The position numbers were made by a program, and so were the translations under genes. DNA of 5,832 nt from Verrucomicrobiales bacterium. GTDB lineage: Bacteria; Verrucomicrobiota; Verrucomicrobiia; Limisphaerales; UBA9464. Positions within the stretch are counted from its first letter, which is position 1, and every line of letters begins with the position of its first letter. Below, in pieces: positions 1 through 5,832 of the stretch. The notes beneath the pieces are model-generated. The model did no database searches. It worked only from the letters and a program-made list of their open reading frames with translations, and was not told the DNA's origin. Location: positions 1 to 5,832 of the forward strand of contig DLVS01000518.1 in NCBI GenBank assembly GCA_003445095.1. The letters are read 5' to 3'.

Positions 1-165
1 CCCGCCGGTTCACCGCTCTCGAGCACGAACACGGACACGGCCGATAACCAGCAGGACAATGACGACAACGGCAGTCAGCCGGGCGGCACGGGCACGCCGG
101 TGACCAGTCCGCTGATCGCGCTGGGCGTCGGGGAGACCGATAACACGATTGACTTCGGCTTCTAC
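1..165 (+). repeat. SdrD_B-type repeat, C-terminal half of an earlier copy
   Basis: This is the tail of a repeat that begins before the window. It contains an Asp/Asn-rich loop (TADNQQDNDDNG), a Gly/Thr spacer and the closing TIDFGFY strand. The same order (Asp/Asn-rich loop, small hydrophobic strand, DFGFY) closes the next copy at 640-675, so at least two tandem copies exist in the protein. Confidence 0.75.
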
Positions 166-993
166 GAAGTGCCGCCGACATTCAGTTTGGGTAACCGGAT
201 CTATTCGGATGACGGCACCGGCGGAGGCGGGTTCAACAACGGAGTGCAAGACGGTAGCGAGCCGGGAATTGAAGGCGTAACCGTGGTTTTGTTTGCTGCG
301 GACGGTGCTGGACAACCAACCGGAGCTCCCCTTGCAACCCTCATTACAGACTCGAATGGATACTTCCGTTTCGACGGACTATTGGCCGGCACCTATGTAC
401 CGGTGGTCGATGTGGCAGCATCCGGGGCCGCACTCGCCGGAATGTTGAGCAGTTTGGGTGCCTCGACTGACACCACGATTTCCGGCGACCTTAAAGATCA
501 TGGGAATGACGTTCCTTTGGACGGCTCCTCAGTTCTTCCCGGTGGGATCGCCGGCCCTGCAGTAGCGCTCGGAATCGGTCTGCAGCCGCTGGGTGAGGTT
601 ACCAGCACTGGTTCCGGTTCAAATGGTCCGGAAGGCGATCAAAGTGACAATCTGACGGTGGACTTTGGCTTTTATCTCCCGCCGCCAACTGTCGTGGAAC
701 TGGCTTACTTCCATGCCATTCCGACGGAGACAGGGGACGTGAGTTTGACATGGCTGACACTCGTCGAACTCGAAACGCTCGGATTCCGTTTAGAGCGGAG
801 CACGGACGATAATACATGGGCAAGCATCTTTGACGGCATTATCGCTGCGGAAGGGGATGGACAACGTCCGCAGGCGTATGAAGCCATCGACACCATCGCC
901 CTCGACCACGATGTTACTATCTACCGCTTGATCGAGATCGATTTGCAGGGCCAAGAGCACGTTGCGGCGGAAGCTACGGTGTTTAGGCAATAA
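1..993 (+). CDS. SdrD B-like repeat surface protein, C-terminal part (5' end outside window)
   Basis: The reading frame is open from the first base to the TAA at 991-993, giving 330 residues of a protein that begins upstream. An ATG at 100 lies inside a domain and is not the true start. Residues 1-56 are the end of one SdrD_B-type repeat, finishing in TIDFGFY. Residues 63-226 form a complete second copy, with LGNRIYSDDG, then NNGVQDGSEPGIEGVTV, then TDSNGYFRFDGLLAGTY, and DFGFYL as its end. In this family such repeats are rigid, often calcium-binding stalk modules of cell-surface adhesins, and the Asp-rich loops fit that. A Pro-rich linker (PPPT) leads to a C-terminal fibronectin-III-like module (about residues 231-330) with SLTWLT, GFRLERS and YRLIEIDLQG. 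The protein stops right after this module. There is no LPXTG, PEP-CTERM, transmembrane helix or type IX sorting domain, so its surface attachment is unexplained. Exact ligand or role is unknown. Confidence 0.9.
   Translation, partial: PAGSPLSSTNTDTADNQQDNDDNGSQPGGTGTPVTSPLIALGVGETDNTIDFGFYEVPPTFSLGNRIYSDDGTGGGGFNNGVQDGSEPGIEGVTVVLFAADGAGQPTGAPLATLITDSNGYFRFDGLLAGTYVPVVDVAASGAALAGMLSSLGASTDTTISGDLKDHGNDVPLDGSSVLPGGIAGPAVALGIGLQPLGEVTSTGSGSNGPEGDQSDNLTVDFGFYLPPPTVVELAYFHAIPTETGDVSLTWLTLVELETLGFRLERSTDDNTWASIFDGIIAAEGDGQRPQAYEAIDTIALDHDVTIYRLIEIDLQGQEHVAAEATVFRQ
187..678 (+). repeat. SdrD_B-type repeat, complete copy
   Basis: This complete repeat of about 164 residues runs from LGNRIYSDDG to DFGFYL. 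The family's hallmark is visible: LGN.I(W/Y).D...NG.QD.GEPGI.GV.V.L, then a turn TD.NG.Y.FDGL..GTY. It is longer than the usual core of about 110 residues because of an insertion with ST.DTTISGDLKDHGND and an Asp/Asn-rich loop before the last strand. Calcium binding is inferred from the family and the acidic loops. Confidence 0.8.
694..990 (+). other. C-terminal fibronectin-III-like module of the first protein
   Basis: This roughly 100-residue beta-sandwich-like module has the pattern V.L.W.T..E....GF.L.RS.D...W..I, then Y...D and YRL.E.D..G. Modules of this kind commonly precede C-terminal sorting signals in surface proteins and also occur near the N-terminus of C25 peptidases. A related module lies at 1385-1666 in the next gene. 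Assignment is by pattern recognition only. Confidence 0.65.
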
Positions 994-1009
994 CGGCACG
1001 CGGATGGGG

Positions 1010-1031
1010 GGGGCAGGGCACCACCCGCCCC
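1010..1031 (+). terminator. GC-rich hairpin after the first gene, possible terminator
   Basis: GGGGC at 1010-1014 pairs with GCCCC at 1027-1031, and GGG at 1016-1018 pairs with CCC at 1024-1026. A1015 is a single bulge and the loop is CACCA. It lies 16 bases after the stop codon of the first gene. No T tract follows (the next bases are TTGCCTTCG), so it is not a canonical intrinsic terminator. It could be a weak terminator, an mRNA 3'-end stabiliser, or chance pairing caused by the run of eight G at 1006-1013. Confidence 0.4.
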
Positions 1032-1123
1032 TTGCCTTCGCGAACCACGAGATTCTGATTCCCTGAGGTTCGGCTACTGAATAAGCGGAGGTTTTATTCG
1101 CCATCGGTGCTACGTTGAGGCCA

Positions 1124-3982
1124 ATGCGACTCGTCAGGATGATTAACTTTCCACCAAGTGTGGCTTCATGTTGCTCAGGAGACATCTATCCGGCATTCCG
1201 AATTCGATTAGCCAGTGTGCTCCGTCGGGTGTTCGACGCGCATTCGGACTCCTGGTCGATTCCTTTCAGTTTAGGAATCGCGGCTGCGCTTTTCTACTGT
1301 GTTTCGAGCCAGTACTCCAATGCCGCGGAAGTTGGAGATACGGAAGCTCTCACTGTGGGTGAAGTAAGTCCTTGGCGGAACGCGGTGGCCTCGATCGAAG
1401 GATACAATTCGGGTGGTCAAGTACTTGTGCGTTGGGCGACCGACCTGGAGAATGGGATATTGGGATTTGACCTTTATCGGCGTGCAGGTGGGAGTTGGAT
1501 AAAGGTAAATACTCAATTGGTGGTCGCCGAAAATGCGCTGGAGGGTGGCATTTACGAAATCGTCGATCCCGAAGCGCGAGCTCCAGGAAAATTTCGATAC
1601 CAACTTGTCGCCATTCTAGAAACGGGACATTCGCTCGAGCTGACTACTCGTGAAATAGAGGTGGTCGAGGCGACCAATTCCACCGTTCTCAATCTCGAGA
1701 GTGTGGGACGTCGATTGACCAGTTCGATGGCCGCCAACACAGATGCTACCAAGCGCTTAGAAGTGAAGATGGAATTAGGCCAGGTTCACCTTCCAAGTAG
1801 CACTTCGAAGGTAAAGATTCTGACAACAGCTACGGGAATTCACTTCGTAAGTGCGAGCAGCTTGGCAACGTTGCTCGGACAAACGGCTACGACAGTTCAA
1901 AGTTGGATTACCGGAGGGCAACTTTCCATGTCATGCCAATCCAACAAAGTCGTCTATGTTCCCGGCAATGGTTGGATCGCGGCGGGCCAGACGGGTCCTG
2001 GCCTTTTTTTCTACGCTGAAGGAATCCGCAATAACTACACGACGACCAATGTCTACTGGCTTGGAAAGGGCTCTAACACATTCGCCGTGGTGTCTGGGGG
2101 CAACCCAACGCCACAGTCTCCTGGCCGGTACGCAGCGGTCCTTTCCGCGGAACAGGACTCTGTAGAAGCCCGCTCCACGGTTCAAGACCCAGAGGAAGAC
2201 TTCTGGTTTTGGACCCGCCTAACCGCGAATAGCCCGTCCGACACGTGGAGTCCGGCTCCGCAGTTCACGCTGGATAGCTCGTTGATCCGTGACTCGACAG
2301 TCAACGCAAGATTGAAGCTGCGCTTCTATGGGGCAAGCAAGACATCGCATCTTGTTAAAGTCACTTTGACTGATCCTAGCAACCGAGCCACAGTGATAGG
2401 CAGTCGGACATTTTCCGGAATCGGCTTATTTGAGACGGAGTTTTCGTTCCCGTCAGATCTTTTGGGAGTCGGAGCCAATAAACTAACGGTTCAAGCGCTC
2501 CTCGATACAAACGTTTCTGCTAGTCAATTGTATATAGATGGATACGAACTAAGCTATTTAAAATTATACAACACAATAGGGGCGACGGCCGCATTGGAGG
2601 CAGGTTCCGAAGGAAGTGTGGGATCTGGTAGCCTCGTCATGACAGTTCCGGGATTCGGAACTGCGAACACGGCTCCGACGGTGCTCGTGTTTGATGTCTC
2701 CGAAACGCGGAACCCCAAATCAATCAATAATGTAACTTTGGACAAAGTTGGTACATGGCGAGCGAGTATAAGTCCACCTGACAGATCAAGGCGCTACGCG
2801 TTTCTCCAACCTCAGACAAAGGCGAGTCAAAGTTTTCCTTCGGGACTGTATTTGGTTAACCCCACCAATTTGTCAGATTCGACAAACCAGGCTGCCTATG
2901 TGATTGTGACGCATTCGTCCCTAACTTCGGGAGCGGACCAATTGGCACTGTATCGCGGAGCTAAGTTTCGAACCAAGGTTGTGCAATTGGATGATGTCTA
3001 TAACGAATTCGGTTATGGGCTGAGTACTCCATTCGCGCTGTCGCAGTTTCTTAAGGTGGCCTATTCTCAATGGTCGTTTGCACCAAGGTATCTCGTGCTA
3101 TTCGGTGACGGAACGTATGACTATCGGAACCTCCAAGCGGCCGGAGATAATCTCGTTCCGCCTTTAATGATTAAAACCCCCTACGGCTTGACGACTTCAG
3201 ACAGTCTTTTTGGAGAGGTCGTCGAGACTGGGATACCTCGAATCATGGTGGGGCGATTTCCGGTCAAGACTACGGGCGAGGCAGCAGTGTTGCTTAGTAA
3301 AATCCAAACGTATGAAAACAGATCATTGACGCCACCACTAAAGGCCCTTCTCGTGGCCGATCAGCCGGATTTAGCGGGTGACTTTATTCAAAATATCAAT
3401 GATGTAGAAGCTTATCTTTCGCCGGCGTACTCGAGCTTTAAGGTTCATCCCGATTACGCGCCTGCTCCAATTGACCGAGGAGTGATTACTAATCTGATCA
3501 TGACGAGTCTAAATTCTGGGGTCGACCTCTTTAATTACGTCGGGCACGGAGCTGTAGACCGATTTGGAACAGTTCCATACGTGTGGATCACTCAGCCCCC
3601 GGTAACTCCAAATCTGACCTTGAATCCGGTAACGACCAATAGTGCTCGCCTGCCGCTAGTTGTTGCAATGACTTGCGTAGCAGGTATGTATTCGAGTCCG
3701 GGGTATGCATGTTTGGGGGAAGGTTTACTTCGCGCGAGCAACGCAGGGGCGGTGGCAGTCGTCTCACCAACTGGTCTTTCGCAGGATGCCGATGCCGTTT
3801 GGATCAATCGTCGAATCATGGAACTACTGTCATGTAATACAAGTAGCCGTTTAGGGGATCTGGTGGCGCAGTCGTTTGCATTGTATAATAGGCAAAGTCA
3901 GACGGCGCGGACGCCAGTGTGGATATATAATATTCTCGGGGATCCGGCGTTGAAGGTCGCGGCCGTGGGATCTTTTCCGTGA
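1124..3982 (+). CDS. Secreted C25 family (gingipain/PorU-like) cysteine peptidase
   Basis: C25 peptidases are clan CD cysteine proteases: gingipains cleave after Arg or Lys, and PorU is the type IX secretion sortase. From ATG 1124 the product is 952 residues. A long n-region precedes a hydrophobic segment (about residues 47-60, with SLGIAAALFY) and a likely signal-peptidase site after SNAA (about 68), so it is exported. Residues about 87-182 are a fibronectin-III-like module (VLVRWAT, GFDLYRR). Around 294-313, LFFYAEG and TNVYWL match a conserved C25 pro-region motif. Residues about 350-482 look like a beta-sandwich. The C25 domain runs from about 590 (AAYVIVTH, FGDGTYDYRN) to the end, with His808 in YVGHGAVD and Cys851 in AMTCVAGMY, then CLGEGLLRASNAGAVAVVSP. 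It ends with LGDPALKV and only a few more residues, so no C-terminal sorting domain or anchor follows. The start is uncertain: TTG 1115, ATG 1124 (GAGG at 1117-1120, only 3 bases away) and GTG 1217 are all possible. Cleavage specificity cannot be read. Confidence 0.88.
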   Translation: MRLVRMINFPPSVASCCSGDIYPAFRIRLASVLRRVFDAHSDSWSIPFSLGIAAALFYCVSSQYSNAAEVGDTEALTVGEVSPWRNAVASIEGYNSGGQVLVRWATDLENGILGFDLYRRAGGSWIKVNTQLVVAENALEGGIYEIVDPEARAPGKFRYQLVAILETGHSLELTTREIEVVEATNSTVLNLESVGRRLTSSMAANTDATKRLEVKMELGQVHLPSSTSKVKILTTATGIHFVSASSLATLLGQTATTVQSWITGGQLSMSCQSNKVVYVPGNGWIAAGQTGPGLFFYAEGIRNNYTTTNVYWLGKGSNTFAVVSGGNPTPQSPGRYAAVLSAEQDSVEARSTVQDPEEDFWFWTRLTANSPSDTWSPAPQFTLDSSLIRDSTVNARLKLRFYGASKTSHLVKVTLTDPSNRATVIGSRTFSGIGLFETEFSFPSDLLGVGANKLTVQALLDTNVSASQLYIDGYELSYLKLYNTIGATAALEAGSEGSVGSGSLVMTVPGFGTANTAPTVLVFDVSETRNPKSINNVTLDKVGTWRASISPPDRSRRYAFLQPQTKASQSFPSGLYLVNPTNLSDSTNQAAYVIVTHSSLTSGADQLALYRGAKFRTKVVQLDDVYNEFGYGLSTPFALSQFLKVAYSQWSFAPRYLVLFGDGTYDYRNLQAAGDNLVPPLMIKTPYGLTTSDSLFGEVVETGIPRIMVGRFPVKTTGEAAVLLSKIQTYENRSLTPPLKALLVADQPDLAGDFIQNINDVEAYLSPAYSSFKVHPDYAPAPIDRGVITNLIMTSLNSGVDLFNYVGHGAVDRFGTVPYVWITQPPVTPNLTLNPVTTNSARLPLVVAMTCVAGMYSSPGYACLGEGLLRASNAGAVAVVSPTGLSQDADAVWINRRIMELLSCNTSSRLGDLVAQSFALYNRQSQTARTPVWIYNILGDPALKVAAVGSFP
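1385..1666 (+). other. N-terminal fibronectin-III-like module of the C25 protein
   Basis: Directly after the signal peptide lies a module with G.VLVRWAT..E....GFDLYRR.GG.W.KVN, then GG.YE.VDPEA, then F.YQLVAILETG. The order of strands and the W, GF.L.R and Y(R/Q)L positions match the module ending the preceding protein (694-990). Known C25 proteins of environmental bacteria often carry such a module next to the pro-region. Its role is not established; folding, inhibition or substrate recognition are all possible. Confidence 0.65.
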
Positions 3983-4077
3983 GCAGAAGTGATGGATAGA
4001 GGTGCGGTTATTGTTATAGACGCGACTTAATTCTGGTTCTGGTGAAGTCAAGACAGTTAACTGGCGCGGTTCTGCCC

Positions 4078-4081
4078 GAGG
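4078..4081 (+). promoter_or_regulatory. Ribosome binding site of the third gene
   Basis: GAGG (within CCGAGGTG) lies 4 bases before ATG 4086. Spacing is slightly short but usable. It supports ATG 4086 over the in-frame ATG at 4113, which lies inside the signal peptide and has no comparable site. Confidence 0.5.
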
Positions 4082-4085
4082 TGCG

Positions 4086-5832
4086 ATGAGGTTTGATTCC
4101 GGTTTGCGGTTGATGGGGTTGTGGACGTGGCTCGCTTGGGCGCTGAGTGGGAGTGCGGCTGGTTACACATTTTATTCGCCCAGTTTTTCTGTTGGTCCGG
4201 GCGAGACCATTTTCGGATTACCGGTTGACCAGTTTGATCCGGCACGTCATCCGAGGCCGTTGACCCAAGTGCAGGTTCAAGTTCAGGCGGAATGGCAAGC
4301 ACAGTTGAAGTTTTTGGGAGATCCGTCGGACGCGCAGGTGGTTGACTACGAGCTCAAATCGGCGGCGGTGTCAGTGCAGGGGTTGGCCGCGGGGCTGGTA
4401 AATCCGCCCAAGGTTCAGCTGGTTCTTCGCGGGAGCCAGACGGTCCCGGCCGGAGCGTCGGTCGCGATTGTCGGAGAGGCGAGTGGAGCAGAGGTCGGAT
4501 GGGTTACCGGGGGAGCGGCAGTCGCGCCTTACCAAGGCACGGGAACTGTCGGCTACGATATAGACTTTGCGGCGTTGTACCCGGAGCTCCTGAATACGTC
4601 ACCGGCTTCGGTTGTAGGTTTGGTGTGTGACAATCGGATTAACGGCCGCTTGGTAGTAGTATATTTTGACGACACGCCGCCGGTGGCACAGGACGATGAC
4701 ATGGGGACGTTGAACGGATTGACGCTGGCTTGGCCGATTCAGACGCTGCTCGTTAATGATACACCCGGGGATGGGCTGGGGCTCGAGTTGGTTGACGTCG
4801 CTGACCATAGTGCCCAGGGGGCGACTTTGGAGATCGTGGCTGGGACGGTGGTGTACCACGCGGTTACTGGGTTTTTGGGCCCGGACTCGTTTACGTATAC
4901 GATCCGCAACAGTTCCGGCCTGATTGCCCAAGCTTCCGTCACGTTAACGATGGCCGAGAATACCTTTCCAGTATTGGCCGCGGTGGCGACCCAAAGCGTT
5001 AACGAATTGGCGACTTTAGCGTTGAACTTGAGTTCCACCGATACTGACGTTCCAGCGCAGAGCCTAACCTATGCGCTGGTGAACGGGCCCGCAGGACTGA
5101 CCGTGAGTGGTTTAGGAGTTCTGAACTGGACTCCCAGTGAGAGCCAAGGCCCGTCGACCAACATAGTGGAAGTGAGTGTATCGGATAACGGTGTGCCTCC
5201 GCTAAGCTCGACCAACCAATTCAGCGTAATCGTCCGGGAAGTAAACGCAGCTCCGTCGTTGGCTGTTCCGAACGTCAATGTCAATGAGTTAACAACCCTG
5301 ACGCTGACCTTGAATGGCACGGACAGCGACGTGCCGGCGCAGAGTCTGATCTATGGATTGGTGAGTGGTCCGCCAGGATTGACAGTGAGTGGCACCGGAG
5401 CGCTTGCCTGGACGCCAAGCGAAGCCCAAGGCCCGTCAACCAACGTGGTGTTGGTGCGTGTGACGGATAACGGCGTGCCGGCGCTAAGTTCAACCAACCA
5501 GTTTACAGTGGTTGTGAGCGAACTGAATTCAGCCCCAACGCTGGCGGTGGGCACCCTGACCGTCACCGAACTGGCGACGTTAACTCAGACCTTAAGCGCT
5601 AGCGACTCCGATGTGCCCGCGCAAATCTTGACCTACGGACTGGTGAGCGGCCCAACCGGATTAACTGTGAGCGGTGCGGGAGTTCTGAGCTGGACACCGA
5701 CCGAAGCGCAAGGCCCTTCAACCAACACGGTGCGAGTGAAGGTCAGTGATAGCGGGTTGCCCCCCCTGAGTACTACCAACCAGTTCAGTGTGATTGTCCT
5801 CGACGGAGGAGTGCCGGTGGTGACGGTGGTGG
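4086..5832 (+). CDS. Choice-of-anchor E-like adhesin with cadherin/Ig-like tandem repeats (3' end outside window)
   Basis: The frame is open from ATG 4086 to the window edge: 582 residues seen, no stop. Residues 1-25 are a signal peptide (MRFDSGLRL, then the hydrophobic GLWTWLAWAL, with a cleavage site near SGSAA). Residues about 26-195 resemble the choice-of-anchor E domain: an opening strand with PSFSVGP, a VDQFDP...PLTQVQVQV strand, a YQGTGTVGYDIDF strand and a terminal RLVVVYFD strand. Residues about 198-289 are a tandem-95/cadherin-like (Big_9-type) domain: PPVAQDDD at the start, LLVNDTPGDG, and DSFTYTIRNSSG near the end. Three tandem repeats of 94-95 residues follow from 292, each with a DVPAQ loop and a WTP.E.QGPSTN motif. 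The protein is probably a secreted or surface adhesin. The anchoring region, expected at the C-terminus, is off the window. The choice-of-anchor assignment is the least certain part. Confidence 0.88.
   Translation, partial: MRFDSGLRLMGLWTWLAWALSGSAAGYTFYSPSFSVGPGETIFGLPVDQFDPARHPRPLTQVQVQVQAEWQAQLKFLGDPSDAQVVDYELKSAAVSVQGLAAGLVNPPKVQLVLRGSQTVPAGASVAIVGEASGAEVGWVTGGAAVAPYQGTGTVGYDIDFAALYPELLNTSPASVVGLVCDNRINGRLVVVYFDDTPPVAQDDDMGTLNGLTLAWPIQTLLVNDTPGDGLGLELVDVADHSAQGATLEIVAGTVVYHAVTGFLGPDSFTYTIRNSSGLIAQASVTLTMAENTFPVLAAVATQSVNELATLALNLSSTDTDVPAQSLTYALVNGPAGLTVSGLGVLNWTPSESQGPSTNIVEVSVSDNGVPPLSSTNQFSVIVREVNAAPSLAVPNVNVNELTTLTLTLNGTDSDVPAQSLIYGLVSGPPGLTVSGTGALAWTPSEAQGPSTNVVLVRVTDNGVPALSSTNQFTVVVSELNSAPTLAVGTLTVTELATLTQTLSASDSDVPAQILTYGLVSGPTGLTVSGAGVLSWTPTEAQGPSTNTVRVKVSDSGLPPLSTTNQFSVIVLDGGVPVVTVV
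4677..4955 (+). other. Tandem-95 / cadherin-like domain
   Basis: This single domain of about 92 residues has the usual signature: PPVA.DD at its start, L.NDT..DG.GL in the middle, V.Y.....F.G.DSFTYTI near the end and a closing strand VTLTM. Such domains are beta-sandwich stalk modules in large bacterial adhesins and often bind calcium through the acidic loop. It bridges the N-terminal domain and the tandem repeats. Confidence 0.65.
4959..5243 (+). repeat. Ig/cadherin-like tandem repeat 1 (95 residues)
   Basis: This is the first of three tandem units. It opens with NTFPVLA and VNELATL, followed by the acidic turn TDTDVPAQ, then GLTVSGLGVLNWTPSE, QGPSTN and SDNGVPPLSSTNQF. The 'D.DVPAQ.L.Y' and 'GL.V...G.L.WTP.E.QGP' pattern is typical of putative-Ig (He_PIG-like) repeats abundant in Verrucomicrobiota surface proteins. 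It is one residue longer than copies 2 and 3. Confidence 0.85.
5244..5525 (+). repeat. Ig/cadherin-like tandem repeat 2 (94 residues)
   Basis: This second unit opens with NAAPSLA, and has VNELTTL, TDSDVPAQ, GLTVSGTGALAWTPSE and TDNGVPALSSTNQF. It keeps all landmark positions of repeat 1, while many differences at the DNA level are at third codon positions, which suggests old duplication with the protein conserved. Confidence 0.87.
5526..5807 (+). repeat. Ig/cadherin-like tandem repeat 3 (94 residues)
   Basis: This third unit opens with NSAPTLA, and has VTELATL, SDSDVPAQ, GLTVSGAGVLSWTPTE and SDSGLPPLSTTNQF. The residues after it (DGGVPVVTVV) do not follow the N.AP.LAV opening of the previous units, so the array probably ends here and another domain begins beyond the window. 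Confidence 0.87.

Noticed and set aside
1037..1044. Palindrome TTCGCGAA as an operator
   Set aside because: An isolated 8-base perfect palindrome is expected by chance in GC-rich DNA, and no second copy is present nearby.
790..1185. Minus-strand frame of about 130 codons spanning the end of the first gene and the gap
   Set aside because: It overlaps two sense genes, has no recognisable domain and its composition is that of antisense translation.
2004..2010. Run of seven T inside the peptidase gene as a phase-variation site
   Set aside because: The run falls in the conserved LFFYAEG motif, where GGC CTT TTT TTC encodes expected residues, and seven bases is short for a contingency locus.
4012..4020. 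Extended -10-like promoter sequence TGTTATAGA before the third gene
   Set aside because: It fits TGnTATAAT loosely, but no -35 element sits at the right distance and the housekeeping promoter consensus of the organism is unknown. It remains only a weak possibility.
3851..4051. Minus-strand frame across the gap between the peptidase and the third gene
   Set aside because: Most of it is antisense to the conserved C25 C-terminus, and its product is rich in Arg/His/Pro, typical of a shadow frame.
4739..5566. Open minus-strand frames across the repeat region
   Set aside because: They recur at the same place in successive repeats because the sense codons are repeated and low in antisense stops. 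They have no domain content and lie opposite a well-supported coding frame.

Overview
The window holds three co-directional (+ strand) genes for large exported or surface proteins. It contains no RNA genes, mobile elements or CRISPR arrays that I can see. Protein style points to a Verrucomicrobiota-like (or otherwise PVC-group) environmental bacterium. The clues are SdrD_B-type repeats, a C25 cysteine peptidase with a long N-terminal region, a 'choice-of-anchor E'-like domain, and repeats of the 'WTP.EAQGPSTN' type. The moderately high GC and weak Shine-Dalgarno signals fit this but do not prove it. The taxonomic call is inference.

Layout: (1) 1-993 is the 3' end of an adhesin-like gene. It has the tail of one SdrD_B repeat, one complete SdrD_B repeat and a C-terminal fibronectin-III-like module, with no visible anchor after it. 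(2) 994-1123 is a short gap with a GC-rich hairpin. (3) 1124-3982 encodes a roughly 950-residue secreted C25 (gingipain/PorU-clan) cysteine peptidase with the His/Cys dyad intact. Its N-terminus, just after the signal peptide, carries a module of the same type as the one ending protein 1. (4) 3983-4085 is a short gap with a GAGG ribosome-binding site. (5) 4086 to the window end is a third gene, open at the right edge. It has a signal peptide, a choice-of-anchor-E-like domain, a tandem-95 (cadherin-like) domain and three tandem copies of a roughly 94-residue Ig/cadherin-like repeat.

How they may work together (inference): the locus looks like a surface-protein island in which a C25 peptidase sits between two multi-domain adhesins. 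C25 peptidases act as virulence or housekeeping proteases (gingipains), or as the type IX secretion sortase PorU. A processing or sorting relationship between the peptidase and its neighbours is therefore the most interesting testable idea. The sequence shows adjacency, shared domain type and intact catalytic residues. It does not show that the peptidase acts on either neighbour.
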